Source of the DNA: Mycobacterium sp. 1164985.4
GTDB lineage: Bacteria > Actinomycetota > Actinomycetes > Mycobacteriales > Mycobacteriaceae
Direction: 5' to 3'
DNA length: 64,000 nucleotides
Assembly (NCBI RefSeq): GCF_001668575.1
Contig: NZ_LZMD01000085.1
Span: forward strand, 1-64,000
The notes beneath the pieces were generated by a model. It had not been told where the DNA came from, searched no databases, and saw nothing but the letters and a program-made list of their open reading frames with translations. The translations under genes were made by a program, and so were the position numbers. Every line of letters starts with the position of its first letter. Position 1 is the stretch's first letter. Below are positions 24,452-34,147 of the stretch, piece by piece.

Positions 24452-24856
24452 ATGCCTGTCTACACCTGCACCATCGCCGAGGGCACCCTCGACGCCGATA
24501 CCAAGGCCAACCTGGCGTCCGAGATCACCAAGATCCACTCAGACGTCAACCACGTGCCGAGCACCTACGTTAACGTCGTGTTCAACGAACTGCCCGCCCA
24601 CAACGTGTACACCGACGCCAAGCCTGCACAGCCGCTGATCATCAACGGTTGGGTGCGTTCCGGTCATCCGGAGGACGAGACGAGCAGGTTGGCGATCGAG
24701 ATCGCCGATGCGGCAACACGAATCACAGCAATTCCGCCGGCGCGGGTGCTCGTCATCATCGGTAACAGCCCCGCCCGTTTCGCGATCGAGGGCGGCCGCG
24801 TGCTGCCCGAACCCGGTCAGGAGCAGGCGTGGCTGGCGGCGGGCAGTCGTACCTAG
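24452..24856 (+). CDS. Tautomerase-superfamily protein, cis-CaaD-like
   Basis: A 134-residue protein whose mature N-terminus would be Pro-1 (MPVYTC...), the catalytic residue of the 4-oxalocrotonate tautomerase superfamily. Compared with cis-3-chloroacrylic acid dehalogenase, Pro-1, His-28, one active-site Arg (about R68) and the Glu before GGRVLPEPG are kept. The second Arg and the Tyr of that enzyme appear replaced by His and Ile. Dehalogenase activity is therefore doubtful, and a tautomerase or hydratase role is more likely. It follows mdlC. Its stop overlaps that of the convergent GH65 gene by four bases. Confidence 0.83.
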   Translation: MPVYTCTIAEGTLDADTKANLASEITKIHSDVNHVPSTYVNVVFNELPAHNVYTDAKPAQPLIINGWVRSGHPEDETSRLAIEIADAATRITAIPPARVLVIIGNSPARFAIEGGRVLPEPGQEQAWLAAGSRT

Positions 24857-27210
24857 GCGGGGCGCCGGCGCACCGGCTCGCGCCCGGGCGGTTGCGCGGG
24901 CGTCGGCAGCAGCGGTTTGCACCAGCGAACCGGCACGGTGGTGGGTTCCCGCGCCGCGAGCTGCAGGTCCTCGCCGCCATGGCGGATGAGCAGCTCGCCT
25001 TCCGGGCCGTCGCGCAGCGTATAGGTGACGTCGTCGTGGGTGGCGTCGACGGTGAGGCGGAAGTTCCTCCACCGCAACCGGAATCGAAGTCGAGAGATCC
25101 CGTCGGGCAGCCGCGGGTTGAGCTCGAGCACGCCTTCGTCGTCGCGCAGCCCGCCGAACCCGGCCACCATCGCCGCCCACGCCCCGGCCAGCGATGCCAT
25201 GTGCAACCCGTCGCGGGTGTTGTGGTGCAGGTCGCGCAGATCGATCATCGCCGCCTCGTAGGCGTAGTCGTGCGCGAGTTCGAGATGGCCGACCTCGGCG
25301 CACATCACCGCCTGCGTGCACGCCGACAGCGACGAGTCCCGGGTGGTGCGTTGTTCGTAGTAGTCGACGTTGCGGGCCTTCTGTTCGGCGGTGAACGCGT
25401 GGCCCTGCCAGTGCATGGCGAGCACCAGGTCGGCCTGTTTGACCACCTGCGCCGGGTAGAGCCGGACGTACGGTTCGTTCAGCAGCAGCGGGTAGACCGT
25501 GTTGGTGTGAAAGTCCCACTCCCGCAGCGTCGTGAAGCCCTCGCACTGAGGATGCACGCCGAGTTCCTCGTCGAACGGGATGTTGGCGCTATCGGCGGCG
25601 TGACGCCACGCGGCCATCTCCTCGGTCGAGACGCCGGCCGCCTGGGCGGCGTCGACATTGCGGGCGCACGCGTCGGCGGCCGCCCGAAGGTTGGCCGCCG
25701 CCATCAGGTTCGTGAACACGTTGTCCCGCACGATGGCCGTGTACTCGTCCGGTCCCGTCACCCCGTCGACGTGCCACACCCCGTGACGATCGTGATGACC
25801 GAGCGATGCCCACAGCCGCGCGGTCTCGATCAGCACGTGCAACCCGCACTCCGCTTCGAGTGAGTGGTCGCCCGTGACGATGCGGTAGCGCTCGAATGCC
25901 ATCGCGATGGTGGCATTGACGTGGAACGCCGCGGTGCCCGCCGGCCAGTAGGCTGAACACTCCTCGCCGCGGATGGTGCGCCAGGGGTATGACGCGCCGT
26001 CGAGGTCCAGCAGCGTCGCCCGCTCCTTGGCCTGCGAGAGAATCGAAGCGCGCCAACGCAATGCGTCGGCTGCAGCCGAGGGGTGGGTGTAGGTCAGCAC
26101 CGGCAGGACGAAACCCTCGGTGTCCCAGAAGGCGTGCCCGTCATACCCCGTCCCGGTCAGGCCCTTGCCGGGAATCGCGCGACGCTCGGCACGCGCGCTG
26201 GCCTGCAGGACGTGGAAGAGGGCGAACCGTACCGCCTGCTGACAGTCGGGGTCGCCCTCCACCTCGACGTCCGCACCGTCCCAGAAGTCGTCGAGGTAGT
26301 CTCGCTGGGCGTCGAGCAGCCCCTGCCATCCGGTGTAGCGGGCACTGCTGAGCGCCGCCGCCGCCTGGTCACGCAACGCCGGGCGCGACCGCAGACTGGA
26401 CCACCCGTAGGCGAGGTACTTGACGATGCGCAGGCGTTGTCCGGGACGCAGGCCGCAGATGACCGTCGTGTTGGCCCAGTCACCGCCGGCGCCGGTGTCC
26501 ACCTCGACCCGACCGGGAACCTCGATGTCGTGGTCCATGGCCGCGGCCATCATCAGGTTGCTTGCACGGGTGCGGTGCAGCAGGATCGCGCCGTGTTCGG
26601 AGTGTTCGTGCTGCACCGGCTCCAGCGGTCGTTCCAGGACGGCCGATACACGTGGGTCATTGGTCGACGGCGGCAACTCCTCGTTGGCCACCAGTTCCGA
26701 TTGCACCGTGACACGGGCGAATTCGTCATGTGCCTCGACGATGTACTCGATGGCTGCGACACTGCGCTGGGTAAGCGAAACAATCCGCGTCGAAGTGACT
26801 TTGATCTTCTTGCCCGCCGGAGAACGCCAGCAAGCGGTGCGTGTGAGCGTGCCCGCCCGAAAATCCAGAATGCGTTCGTGATCGAGCAATTCGCCATACC
26901 GGACGTCGAACGGTTCGTCGTCGACCAGCAGCCGCATCAATTTGCCGTTGGTGACGTTGACGACCGTCTGTCCGTCCTCGGGCCAGCCGTATCCCGCCTC
27001 GGCGTACGGAAGGGGACGAACCTCGTAGAACGAATTGAGGTAGGTGCCGGGCAATGCGTGCGGTTCGCCTTCGTCGAGGTTTCCGCGCATGCCGATGTGG
27101 CCGTTGGACAACGCGAACAACGACTCCGACTGTGCCAGGACGCTGAGGTCGAGCGATCTCTCGCGGACCTGCCACGGCTCCACGGGGTAGATGTCGTCGT
27201 GCAGGCTCAT
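24853..27210 (-). CDS. Glycoside hydrolase family 65 disaccharide phosphorylase (Rv3401-like)
   Basis: A 785-residue GH65 enzyme, expected to split an alpha-linked disaccharide (maltose, trehalose or kojibiose type) with phosphate and release beta-glucose-1-phosphate. Visible are the N-terminal beta-sandwich (ESLFALSNGHIGMRGNLDEG), the barrel segments GYDGHAFWDTEGFVLPVL and DLDGASYPWRTIRGEEC, and DGVTGPDEYTAIVRDNVFTN with the catalytic acid Glu. RHGGED near the end belongs to the C-terminal sheet. It overlaps the upstream HAD gene by four bases, matching Rv3400-Rv3401, so the pair probably channels beta-glucose-1-phosphate into glucose-6-phosphate. The exact sugar substrate is not known. Confidence 0.9.
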   Translation of the reverse strand: MSLHDDIYPVEPWQVRERSLDLSVLAQSESLFALSNGHIGMRGNLDEGEPHALPGTYLNSFYEVRPLPYAEAGYGWPEDGQTVVNVTNGKLMRLLVDDEPFDVRYGELLDHERILDFRAGTLTRTACWRSPAGKKIKVTSTRIVSLTQRSVAAIEYIVEAHDEFARVTVQSELVANEELPPSTNDPRVSAVLERPLEPVQHEHSEHGAILLHRTRASNLMMAAAMDHDIEVPGRVEVDTGAGGDWANTTVICGLRPGQRLRIVKYLAYGWSSLRSRPALRDQAAAALSSARYTGWQGLLDAQRDYLDDFWDGADVEVEGDPDCQQAVRFALFHVLQASARAERRAIPGKGLTGTGYDGHAFWDTEGFVLPVLTYTHPSAAADALRWRASILSQAKERATLLDLDGASYPWRTIRGEECSAYWPAGTAAFHVNATIAMAFERYRIVTGDHSLEAECGLHVLIETARLWASLGHHDRHGVWHVDGVTGPDEYTAIVRDNVFTNLMAAANLRAAADACARNVDAAQAAGVSTEEMAAWRHAADSANIPFDEELGVHPQCEGFTTLREWDFHTNTVYPLLLNEPYVRLYPAQVVKQADLVLAMHWQGHAFTAEQKARNVDYYEQRTTRDSSLSACTQAVMCAEVGHLELAHDYAYEAAMIDLRDLHHNTRDGLHMASLAGAWAAMVAGFGGLRDDEGVLELNPRLPDGISRLRFRLRWRNFRLTVDATHDDVTYTLRDGPEGELLIRHGGEDLQLAAREPTTVPVRWCKPLLPTPAQPPGREPVRRRPA

Positions 27211-27962
27211 GTGAGCAGCTCCGCGAGATCGGACACCACGATGTCAGCGCCGCTGCGCCGCAACGCTTCCGCCTGGCCGACCCGGTCGACACCGACCACC
27301 ACCCCGAAGTGTCCGGCCCGGCCCGCCTCCACACCGGAGAGCGCGTCCTCGAAGACGGCGCCCTGCTCGGGTTCGATACCGAGAAGTTGCGCGGCGCGCA
27401 GGAATGAATCGGGCGCGGGTTTCCCCGCAATGTTCTCCTCCCGCAACACGACACCGTCCACGCGGTATTGGACGAATCGGGCAAGGCCGGTCAGCTCGAG
27501 CACCTCGCGGGTGTTGGCACTCGACGACACGACCGCGATACCCAGACCCGCGTCGGCGGCGGCCTGCAGATAGCGGCGCGAGCCCTCGAACACCTTCACC
27601 CCGTCGGTCCGCAGGATCTGTTGAAACATATCGTTCTTCGCGTTCCCCAGCCCGTGCACGGTTGCGTTCGTCGGCGGGTCGTCGGGGCCGCCGTCGGGCA
27701 ACTCGATGCCCCGGCTGGCAAGAAACGATCGCACCCCGTCCTCGCGTTTCTTGCCGTCCACGTAATTCAGGTAATCGGTCTGCATGTCGAACGGTGTGAA
27801 CGCCTCACCGGTGCGCTCCGCTCGTCGCCGTAGGAAGTCGTCGAACATCGCCTTCCACGCCTTCTTGTGCACGCTCGCGGTGTCCGTCAGCACGCCGTCG
27901 AGGTCGAACAGCACAGCGCGGATCCCGGCGGGTAGACCCAACTCTCCGGTTCCAGGCACCAA
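27207..27962 (-). CDS. HAD-family beta-phosphoglucomutase (Rv3400-like)
   Basis: A 251-residue HAD-superfamily protein. Motif I is LFDLDGVLTDTASVHKKAW with the nucleophile and acid Asp, motif II lies in VVSSSANT, and motifs III and IV in IAGKPAPDSFLRAAQLLG and VFEDALSGVEAG. The cap and the DxDGVxTDT form fit beta-phosphoglucomutase, which converts beta-glucose-1-phosphate to glucose-6-phosphate. Translational overlap with the GH65 phosphorylase supports that role. The start is uncertain: the TTG at 27962 or the adjacent GTG at 27959; no strong ribosome-binding site is seen. Confidence 0.88.
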   Translation of the reverse strand: MVPGTGELGLPAGIRAVLFDLDGVLTDTASVHKKAWKAMFDDFLRRRAERTGEAFTPFDMQTDYLNYVDGKKREDGVRSFLASRGIELPDGGPDDPPTNATVHGLGNAKNDMFQQILRTDGVKVFEGSRRYLQAAADAGLGIAVVSSSANTREVLELTGLARFVQYRVDGVVLREENIAGKPAPDSFLRAAQLLGIEPEQGAVFEDALSGVEAGRAGHFGVVVGVDRVGQAEALRRSGADIVVSDLAELLT

Positions 27963-28108
27963 TCACCCATTCCCGTTATCGCGCGCGAACATACCTACGC
28001 ATCGAAGAACTTATCGCAGCGATCTGAAATTGGGGCAGACAGCAAACAATTGCCCTATATTGAGCGGGCTTGTCGTTCGACAGGGTGCTACTCGAGAAAA
28101 GGGACCCC

Positions 28109-28429
28109 ATGACCTATCCGCCTCAGCCCCCGCCGCCACCGCCTCAGGGTTATGGGCCACCGCCAGGAGGTGTTCCGGCACAGCAGCCCGACAGCAACCT
28201 CGTATGGGGAATCCTCGTTACGGTGTTGTGCTGCTTGCCGTTTGGCATCGTGTCGATCATCAACGCCAGCAAGGTCTCCGGCCTGTGGCAGTCGGGTCAG
28301 TATGCGCAGGCGCAGAAGGCCTCCGACGATGCGAAGAAGTGGGCGATCTGGGGTGCGATCGCCGGTGTGATCGTCATCGTCATCTACCTCATCATCGGGG
28401 TCGCGGGCGGCGGCCTGGCCAACATGTGA
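28109..28429 (+). CDS. CD225/dispanin-family small membrane protein
   Basis: A 106-residue protein with a Pro/Gln/Gly-rich N-terminus (PPQPPPPPPQGYGPPPGG) and two membrane segments. NLVWGILVTVLCCLPFGIVSIINASKVSGLW is the re-entrant CD225 region with its paired cysteines, and AIWGAIAGVIVIVIYLIIGVAGG the second helix. QYAQAQKASDDAKKWA joins them. Bacterial members are poorly characterised; related domains oligomerise in membranes. GAAAAGGGA precedes the ATG. It overlaps the DUF2752 gene at GTGA, so the two are coexpressed and may act together. Confidence 0.85.
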   Translation: MTYPPQPPPPPPQGYGPPPGGVPAQQPDSNLVWGILVTVLCCLPFGIVSIINASKVSGLWQSGQYAQAQKASDDAKKWAIWGAIAGVIVIVIYLIIGVAGGGLANM

Positions 28430-28442
28430 CGTCACATGTGAC
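28422..28442. repeat. Nested palindromes at the CD225/DUF2752 junction
   Basis: ACATGTGACGTCACATGT (28422-28439) is a perfect 18-base palindrome, and its right part overlaps a second 12-base palindrome, GTCACATGTGAC (28431-28442). It spans the stop of one gene and the start of the next, so it may be a translational-coupling hairpin or a protein-binding site, or it may have no function. Confidence 0.55.
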
Positions 28443-28848
28443 TTCCGTGCGCTCGCTCACCGCGCCGCTGGCGGTGGCCGCCGCCGCGGTGGGCGGGTGC
28501 GCGGCCGTCTGGCTGGCCGACCCGACCGTGCCGGGGGGCATCCTGCCCGTGTGCCCGACCAAGGCGTTGCTCGGCATCGACTGTCCCGGCTGCGGCAGCC
28601 TGCGGATGATCTACTCGCTGCTGCATCTCGACCTGGCGGCGGCGGTCCGGTTCAACGCGCTCGCCGTGATTGCGTCGGTGCTTCTGCTCTGGGCGTACGG
28701 GGCCTGGGTCTACGGCTCGCTGGCCGGCAGGCGGGTACGCAGTTGGCAGCATCTACGGTGGTCGGCTCCGGTGGCCGTGGTGGTGACCGTGGTGTGGTTC
28801 GTGCTGCGCAACTTGCCGTTTGAGCCGTTCACCGCGTTGCACGTGTGA
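28426..28848 (+). CDS. DUF2752 integral membrane protein
   Basis: A 140-residue protein with three membrane helices and the DUF2752 signature: CPTKALLGIDCPGCGSLRMIYSLLHLDLAAAVRFNALAV, with a Cys followed by a CPGCG motif near the membrane surface. Function is unknown; the invariant cysteines suggest metal or disulfide chemistry. The GTG at 28426 overlaps the preceding stop (GTGA); a second in-frame GTG at 28438 is possible. guaA starts 28 bp downstream in the same direction. Confidence 0.83.
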   Translation: MTSHVTSVRSLTAPLAVAAAAVGGCAAVWLADPTVPGGILPVCPTKALLGIDCPGCGSLRMIYSLLHLDLAAAVRFNALAVIASVLLLWAYGAWVYGSLAGRRVRSWQHLRWSAPVAVVVTVVWFVLRNLPFEPFTALHV

Positions 28849-28876
28849 CGTCGGTTGGGCCAACTAGACTGACCGC

Positions 28877-30436
<1,560 letters not shown>

Positions 30437-30513
30437 TTCTTCCCGGGTTTCGCCTCCCGAAGATCGACTGAACCCGCTTGACGCTGTCGGTGGGTGGGTG
30501 TTTACTCGGCGTA

Positions 30514-30529
30514 TCGAACATACATTCGA
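30514..30529 (+). promoter_or_regulatory. LexA (SOS) box of imuA'-imuB
   Basis: TCGAACATACATTCGA matches the mycobacterial LexA consensus TCGAAC-N4-GTTCGA with one change. It lies 36 bp before the imuA' start and includes TACATT, which could serve as the -10 element, so bound LexA would directly block transcription. Confidence 0.88.
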
Positions 30530-30565
30530 AGAACCAGTGAGTCAGACGATGCAGGAGGTGCTGTT

Positions 30566-31240
30566 GTGACAGCTGCCGTGAGCCTGGATCAGCGTCAGCT
30601 TACCCGCGCTGAACAGGTGGAACACTTGCGTCGCAAGATCGCGGCGGTATCCAGCAAGGTGGGCGCGGGCCGACGCGGAGCCGCTTCGAACACCGAGCCG
30701 CTTCCGGACTCGGAAACTTTGCTGCCGATGCCCGAATCGCTGGACGGTCTCCTTCCCGCGCCGTTGCCGCGCGGGTCGGTGGCGGTGGTGTCGGGTGCCC
30801 GGTCGCTGTCGCTGAGCATGGTGGCGGCGGTGACGGCGGAGGGCGGCCACGCCGCGATCGTCGGCCAGCCCGACGTCGGCCTGCTGGCGGCCGTGGAGAT
30901 GGGTGCCGACCTGAGCCGGATCGCGGTCATCCCCGAACCGGGCGCCGATCCGGTCGAGGTCGCCGCCGTGCTGATGGATGGGATGGATCTGGTGGTGCTC
31001 GGCCTGGGCGGGCGGTCGGTGCCGGCCACCCGCGCGCGGGCGATAGTCGCGCGGGCCCGTCAGAAGGGCTGCACGCTGCTGGTCACCGGCGGCGACTGGC
31101 AGGGGGCGTCGGCCCGGTTGGAGGCCTCGGTGTGCGGATACGAGATCGCGGGGCAGGGACGTCCGGGGTTCGGCCGCATCAGCCGGGTCCGACTGGCCAC
31201 CCGGGCCAGGGGGCGGTCCGTCCGTGCGGTAGGCGGATGA
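30566..31240 (+). CDS. imuA': Mutasome accessory protein ImuA'
   Basis: A 224-residue RecA-like protein lacking ATPase function, needed with ImuB and DnaE2 for damage-induced mutagenesis. Segments LPAPLPRGSVAVVSGARSLSLSMVAAVTA and MDLVVLGLGGRSVPATRARAIVARARQKGCTLLVTGGDW resemble a degenerate RecA core without a true Walker A lysine. The GTG at 30566 has CAGGAGGTG directly upstream; the frame continues upstream without similarity. The stop abuts the imuB start, so the two are co-translated. Control is by the LexA box 36 bp upstream. Confidence 0.9.
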   Translation: MTAAVSLDQRQLTRAEQVEHLRRKIAAVSSKVGAGRRGAASNTEPLPDSETLLPMPESLDGLLPAPLPRGSVAVVSGARSLSLSMVAAVTAEGGHAAIVGQPDVGLLAAVEMGADLSRIAVIPEPGADPVEVAAVLMDGMDLVVLGLGGRSVPATRARAIVARARQKGCTLLVTGGDWQGASARLEASVCGYEIAGQGRPGFGRISRVRLATRARGRSVRAVGG

Positions 31241-32833
31241 GTGTCGCGCGTTCTCGCCATCTGGTGCATGGACTGGCCCGCCGTCGCCGCGGCCGCCGCC
31301 GCCGACCTGCCGTCCACCGCCTCGATCGCGGTGACCCTGGCAAACCGGGTCATCGCCTGTTCGGCATCGGCGCGGGCAGTGGGGGTACGACGCGGGTTGC
31401 GGCGTCGGGAAGCGCAGGCGCGGTGCCCGGAACTGCATGTGGTCACTGCCGACCCGGCACGTGACGCCCGCCATTTCGAGAACGTGACGATCGCGGTGGA
31501 TGACCTGGTGCCGCGCGCCGAGGTGTTGCGGCCGGGCCTGCTGGTGCTCCCGGTACGAGGCGCGGCCCGGTACTTCGGATCCGAAGAAGCCGCCGCCGAG
31601 CGGTTGGTCGATGCGGTGGCCGCTGCCGGTGCCGAATGCCAGGTGGGGGTCGCCGACCAGTTGCCCACCGCGGTCTTCGCTGCGCGCGCGGGGCGGATCG
31701 TCGAGCCCGGAAAGGACGCGGTGTTCCTGTCGGCATTGTCGATCCGTCAGCTGGCCACCGAGCCGAGCCTGGCCGCACCAGGCCGCGAAGATCTGGCAGA
31801 CCTGCTGTGGCGCATGGGAATTCGCAACATCGGACAGTTCGCCGCGCTGTCCCGCAGCGATGTGGCCTCGCGGTTCGGTGCCGACGCGGTGGTCGCGCAC
31901 CAGTTCGCCCGCGGTGAGCCCACCCGTGGTCCGTCGGGCCGGGACCCCGAGGCCGAACTCGACGCCGTCATGGACTGTGATCCGCCGATCGAACGGGTGG
32001 ACGCCGCGGCCTTCGCGGGCCGGTCGCTGGCCGCCGACCTGCACCGCACCCTGGCCGCGTCCGGTGTGGGCTGTACGCGGCTGGCCATCCACGCCCGTAC
32101 CGCCAATGGTGAAGAGCTGGAACGGGTTTGGCGCTGTGCCGAACCGCTGACCGAGGACGCCACCGCCGACCGGGTGCGCTGGCAGCTCGACGGCTGGCTG
32201 AACAGGCGCAACCCCAACGACCGGCCCACCGCGCCCATCACGGTGATCCGGTTGCGCCCGGTGGAGGTGGTGTCGGCCGAGGCGCTGCAGCTGCCGCTGT
32301 GGGGCGGGGTTGGCGAAGAGGATCGGCTGCGTGCCCGTCGCGCGCTGGTGCGCGTGCAGGGCCTGCTCGGGCCGGAGGCGGTGCAGGTGCCGGTGCTCAG
32401 CGGTGGCCGGGGACCCGCCGAACGCATCACGCTCACCCCGCTGGGCGATGAGCCGGTGCCGCGGGCCGATCCGCGCCAGCCGTGGCCCGGGCAACTGCCC
32501 GAACCGTCGCCGACCGTGCTGCTCGACGATCCGGTCGAGTTGTTCGACGCCGACGGCAGGCCGGTGCGGGTGACCGCGCGTGGCCTGTTCTCCGCCAACC
32601 CGGCGCGGTTGGACGCACCGGGCAAGGTGGTCAAGGCGGGCAGATTGGCTTGGTGGGCGGGACCCTGGCCGGTCGATGAGCGGTGGTGGGATCCGGAAGG
32701 CCGCAAGGCGGGCCGCACCGCCCGCGCGCAGGTGCTGCTTGACGGCGGGTCCTCGCGCGACGCCCGGACGGGGCAGGCCCTGCTGCTGTGTTACCGCCAG
32801 CGCCGGTGGTACGTCGAAGGGATTTATGAATGA
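31241..32833 (+). CDS. imuB: Mutasome protein ImuB (catalytically inactive Y-family polymerase)
   Basis: A 530-residue Y-family polymerase homologue acting as a hub that links ImuA' and DnaE2 to the sliding clamp. The palm begins LAIWCMDWPAVAAAA, where a true polymerase would have a catalytic DxD, and later acidic catalytic residues are also missing. Helix-hairpin-helix and little-finger parts follow (LLWRMGIRNIGQFAALSRSDVASRFG). A clamp-binding motif QLPLWG occurs near residue 350, as in other ImuB proteins. The GTG start directly follows the imuA' stop. Confidence 0.92.
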   Translation: MSRVLAIWCMDWPAVAAAAAADLPSTASIAVTLANRVIACSASARAVGVRRGLRRREAQARCPELHVVTADPARDARHFENVTIAVDDLVPRAEVLRPGLLVLPVRGAARYFGSEEAAAERLVDAVAAAGAECQVGVADQLPTAVFAARAGRIVEPGKDAVFLSALSIRQLATEPSLAAPGREDLADLLWRMGIRNIGQFAALSRSDVASRFGADAVVAHQFARGEPTRGPSGRDPEAELDAVMDCDPPIERVDAAAFAGRSLAADLHRTLAASGVGCTRLAIHARTANGEELERVWRCAEPLTEDATADRVRWQLDGWLNRRNPNDRPTAPITVIRLRPVEVVSAEALQLPLWGGVGEEDRLRARRALVRVQGLLGPEAVQVPVLSGGRGPAERITLTPLGDEPVPRADPRQPWPGQLPEPSPTVLLDDPVELFDADGRPVRVTARGLFSANPARLDAPGKVVKAGRLAWWAGPWPVDERWWDPEGRKAGRTARAQVLLDGGSSRDARTGQALLLCYRQRRWYVEGIYE

Positions 32834-32862
32834 CGCCCGCGTGACGGGGTACCCGCACGCCA

Positions 32863-33093
32863 ATGACCGCCATACCGCCCGATCCAGAACCGGCCGAAAC
32901 ACCCGACCTCGAACCCGGTGGTGGAGTGCCGCCAGGGGCCACGCCGCCCGACTCCGATCAGACCTCCGGTGTGGGTGCCGTCGAATCCCGGCCGCGGCGC
33001 CGGTGGACGCCGACCGCCGTGGTCAGCGTCATCGCTGTCGCTGTTTTCCTGCTGTTGTTCCTGGCCGTCGTGGTCGGCGTGTTCTTCACCTGA
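32863..33093 (+). CDS. Small Pro-rich single-pass membrane protein (DUF6480-like)
   Basis: A 76-residue protein with an acidic Pro-rich N-terminus (PDPEPAETPDLEPGGGVPPG, then ATPPDS), a basic stretch RPRRRW and one membrane helix near the C-terminus (VVSVIAVAVFLLLFLAVVVG). The LEPGGGVPPGxTPP motif is typical of the DUF6480 group of actinobacterial small membrane proteins. Function unknown. It begins 29 bp after imuB, and its end overlaps the convergent iunH gene by eight bases. Confidence 0.72.
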   Translation: MTAIPPDPEPAETPDLEPGGGVPPGATPPDSDQTSGVGAVESRPRRRWTPTAVVSVIAVAVFLLLFLAVVVGVFFT

Positions 33094-34123
33094 CCGTTGC
33101 GGCGAACGCGCCGACCCGCGCGATGAACCGGTCGAAGAACCCGGCGGGGTCGACGTCGACTCCGATCAGCGCGTTGGCTTCCCGTCCCCAGCGGTTGCTC
33201 CAGTCCGCGATGGTCATGCCGCGCGTCAGTGTGCCCGTGAGTTCGACGTCGACGGTGGTCGCCCGGTAGCTGACGAGGTCGGGATCGAGTGCCACCGCCG
33301 CGGCCAGCGGGTCGTGCAGGTGCGCGAGATAGCCCTCGTCCTGGTCGAAGTGGAATTCGAAGTAGAACCGCATGGCGTCCTCGAGCACGGCGATCAGCGG
33401 GTTGTCCGACGCCGATCGGGTACCGCGGACGTCGGAGACGCTCATTGCCACCGACGCCGCGCCGGCCTCCTCTGCGAGCCGGTTCAACAGCGCGGGTGTC
33501 ATCGCAATATGTTCGGTCAGGTTCAGGCCCAACACGATCGGCAGGTGTGCGGGTTTCTCGTCACCCCACGCGCCGGTCCAGTTGGTGAACACCTCGGCGG
33601 CGGCTTCGGGGTCCACGCTGATGTTCCACTCGGCGACCGGGGTGGTGTTGCCGCGGTAGTCGAACGCGCCGCCCATGATCACCAGTCGACGCAACAGCGT
33701 GGGAAGCGCCGGTTCGGCGCGAAGCGCCAGTGCCAGGTTGGTCAGCGGTCCGGTGGCCACCGCGATCAGTTCGCCGGGGAACGCTCGAGCGGTGCGAACC
33801 CACGCCTCAGCGGCGTCGTATTCGGTGAGCCGTCGCCCGGATGGCTTCAACTGGGCGTAGCCCATCCCTTCGGGACCGTGGGTGTCCTCGGCGGTGCGCA
33901 GCGGTGAACTGACCGGCTGCTCGGCTCCTTTCGACACCGGGATCTCCGGCATCCGGCACAGGTCCAGCAGGCCGAGGTTGTTGCGGCAAACTTGTTGCAC
34001 CGGAACGTTTCCCGCCGTCGATGCGATACCGACTACTTCGGCGTCGTCGCTGGCGAACAGGTAGGCCAGCGCCATGGCGTCATCGACACCGGTGTCGACG
34101 TCGACGAAGACGGGCTGAGTCAC
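33086..34123 (-). CDS. iunH: Inosine/uridine-preferring nucleoside hydrolase
   Basis: Cleaves ribonucleosides to base and ribose for purine and pyrimidine salvage. The 345-residue protein has the calcium-binding signature VFVDVDTGVDDAMALAYLF at the N-terminus, VATGPLTNLALAL, the GGAFDYRGNTTPVAEWNISVDPEAA substrate loop and a C-terminal HDPLAAAVALDP motif with the catalytic-site His and Asp. It lies in the same context as Rv3393, opposite imuB. Confidence 0.92.
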   Translation of the reverse strand: MTQPVFVDVDTGVDDAMALAYLFASDDAEVVGIASTAGNVPVQQVCRNNLGLLDLCRMPEIPVSKGAEQPVSSPLRTAEDTHGPEGMGYAQLKPSGRRLTEYDAAEAWVRTARAFPGELIAVATGPLTNLALALRAEPALPTLLRRLVIMGGAFDYRGNTTPVAEWNISVDPEAAAEVFTNWTGAWGDEKPAHLPIVLGLNLTEHIAMTPALLNRLAEEAGAASVAMSVSDVRGTRSASDNPLIAVLEDAMRFYFEFHFDQDEGYLAHLHDPLAAAVALDPDLVSYRATTVDVELTGTLTRGMTIADWSNRWGREANALIGVDVDPAGFFDRFIARVGAFAATVR

Positions 34124-34147
34124 CCTGCCAACGATAGGGATTCGCGG

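Noticed and set aside
22775..24538. 587-codon minus-strand frame opposite mdlC
   Set aside because: Mirror frame of a strongly conserved ThDP enzyme; no motif and biased composition.
30542..32902. 786-codon minus-strand frame opposite imuA'-imuB
   Set aside because: Antisense shadow of two SOS genes with clear homology; composition is Arg/Gly/His-rich without domain signals.
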